A stretch of DNA of 6,489 nt, from NCBI GenBank assembly GCA_030017825.1, contig JASEGW010000087.1, forward strand, positions 1-6,489. The letters run 5' to 3'. The position numbers and the translations under genes were made by a program. Shown here piece after piece: positions 6,011-6,489 of this stretch; within the stretch, counting starts at the first letter, position 1; the number at the start of each line of letters is the position of its first letter. The stretch comes from a bacterium. Lineage in GTDB: Bacteria > UBA9089 > JAHJRX01. The notes beneath the pieces were generated by a model. It had not been told where the DNA came from, searched no databases, and was given only the letters and a program-made list of their open reading frames with translations.

Positions 6011-6029
6011 GATAAATAGATAATTTATC
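6011..6029. repeat. Perfect 7-bp inverted repeat upstream of the promoter
   Basis: GATAAAT (6011-6017) and ATTTATC (6023-6029) are exact reverse complements around a 5-nt loop. The site is about 130 bp upstream of the -35 box of the secreted-protein gene. It could bind a dimeric regulator, but in DNA this AT-rich such a repeat may be coincidence. Confidence 0.3.
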
Positions 6030-6151
6030 CTCTATTTATGATCACATGGGTCTATTTTATATAGCAAATGTGTGTAGTTTTATCTAATAATTCTTTTTTA
6101 TTAACTATAATGACAATAAATCCAGCCACTGCATTTCAATAAGATTTAAAA

Positions 6152-6175
6152 GCCTCTTTCGAGTTTTAAGTGGGT
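6152..6175 (+). repeat. Candidate terminal inverted repeat of an ISL3-type element
   Basis: GCCTCTTTCGAGTTTTAAG begins at 6152 and points inward toward the transposase remnant, overlapping its stop codon. ISL3-family ends commonly begin with a GGCTCTTTC-like sequence, and their transposase frames run almost to the terminal repeat. The match and the position both fit. The opposite end lies outside the window or is lost, so neither a matching repeat nor the target duplication can be checked here. The inner boundary is approximate. Confidence 0.4.
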
Positions 6176-6462
6176 AAGTAATGTTTATTGAATTGAGAGA
6201 AATTAAGATTACCCGTTACTAAAAAAGCGATGATTTTAAAAAAACGTATATTGCGAAAGCCCCTGGCTTTAGCTTTGGCGGCTTGAATCAGAGAATTTAA
6301 ACCTTCAAGCAACCCATTATTAATAAGAGATTTTTTCCATTGAAGGATGCCATCCCAATGATCTTTGATGGTGTAAGCAGCTTGCTTAATTGCTTCAATG
6401 CGGCTATGAGTAGCCCAAAAATACCATTTTTTTAATAATAGACTTACTGCGAAATAAATCAG
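6166..6462 (-). pseudogene. ISL3-family transposase, 3' remnant
   Basis: The minus-strand frame ending in TAA at 6166-6168 encodes the typical C-terminus of an ISL3 (DDE-type) transposase. It reads KKWYFWATHSRIEAIKQAA, then HWDGILQWKKSLINNGLLEG, then LNSLIQAAKAKARGFRN, and ends HYLPT. The conserved glutamate of LLEGLNS is probably the last acidic residue of the DDE triad. The frame is open for only 98 codons back to a stop at 6463-6465 and contains no ATG. The other two minus-strand frames are also closed between 6468 and 6481. The gene is therefore broken within the window and not merely cut by its edge. Recognisable similarity fades near LLLKKWY, next to a run of seven A, where a frameshift is possible. 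It is no longer able to make a transposase from this copy. Confidence 0.85.
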
Positions 6463-6489
6463 TTATTTTACAAAAATGCTATAATTCCT

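Larger units (their letters stand above)
5820..6165. other. Noncoding stretch between the secreted-protein gene and the IS remnant
   Basis: These 346 nt hold no convincing gene on either strand; the longest plus-strand candidate with an ATG (5967) is 13 codons without a ribosome site. The stretch contains the promoter at 5854-5882, a T-rich tract directly upstream of its -35 box, a perfect 7-bp inverted repeat at 6011-6029, and the outer end of the IS remnant near 6152. The rest is AT-rich sequence in which I see nothing further. Confidence 0.6.

Overview
The window is AT-rich DNA with five intact protein genes, all on the minus strand, and a decayed insertion-sequence end at the far right. 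The intact genes read from right to left. In order of transcription they are: a secreted, highly charged protein with a probable outer-membrane barrel; an RNase Z-like metallo-beta-lactamase-fold hydrolase; a GT4 glycosyltransferase with a C-terminal TPR array; and the two halves of a split transketolase. The signal peptide plus beta-barrel-like C-terminus points to a diderm (Gram-negative type) bacterium. The split transketolase occurs in many bacteria and archaea and does not narrow this further. I cannot name a phylum from sequence alone.

Region by region (+ coordinates). 1-107 is noncoding and carries only a weak candidate promoter for a gene beyond the left edge. 108-1923 holds the C- and N-terminal transketolase subunits, whose reading frames overlap. 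1924-1989 is a short spacer. 1990-3501 is the glycosyltransferase/TPR gene. 3502-3705 is a spacer with a plausible promoter for it. 3706-4485 is the hydrolase, 5 nt downstream of the secreted-protein gene at 4491-5819. 5820-6165 is noncoding and holds a near-consensus sigma70-type promoter at 5854-5882. 6166-6462 is the 3' end of an ISL3-family transposase, truncated inside the window, with a candidate terminal inverted repeat at its outer edge.

How the genes might work together: the secreted protein and hydrolase are almost certainly one transcription unit. The glycosyltransferase may start its own transcript that continues into the transketolase pair. A glycosyltransferase, a pentose-phosphate-type sugar enzyme and an envelope protein in a row are compatible with an envelope or surface-glycan theme, but nothing here proves it. 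Three translation starts were moved inward from the longest open frame: 5819 instead of a TTG at 5882, 3501 instead of a GTG at 3528, and 1097 instead of an ATG at 1118. The first move is strongly supported, because the TTG is part of the promoter -35 box.

I see no defence system, CRISPR array, tRNA or rRNA. The most notable items are the substituted GHPG-type thiamine-site motif in the transketolase N-subunit, the 13-residue tandem repeats with a 47-nt purine-only stretch in the secreted protein, and the arm-less RNase Z-like hydrolase paired with it.
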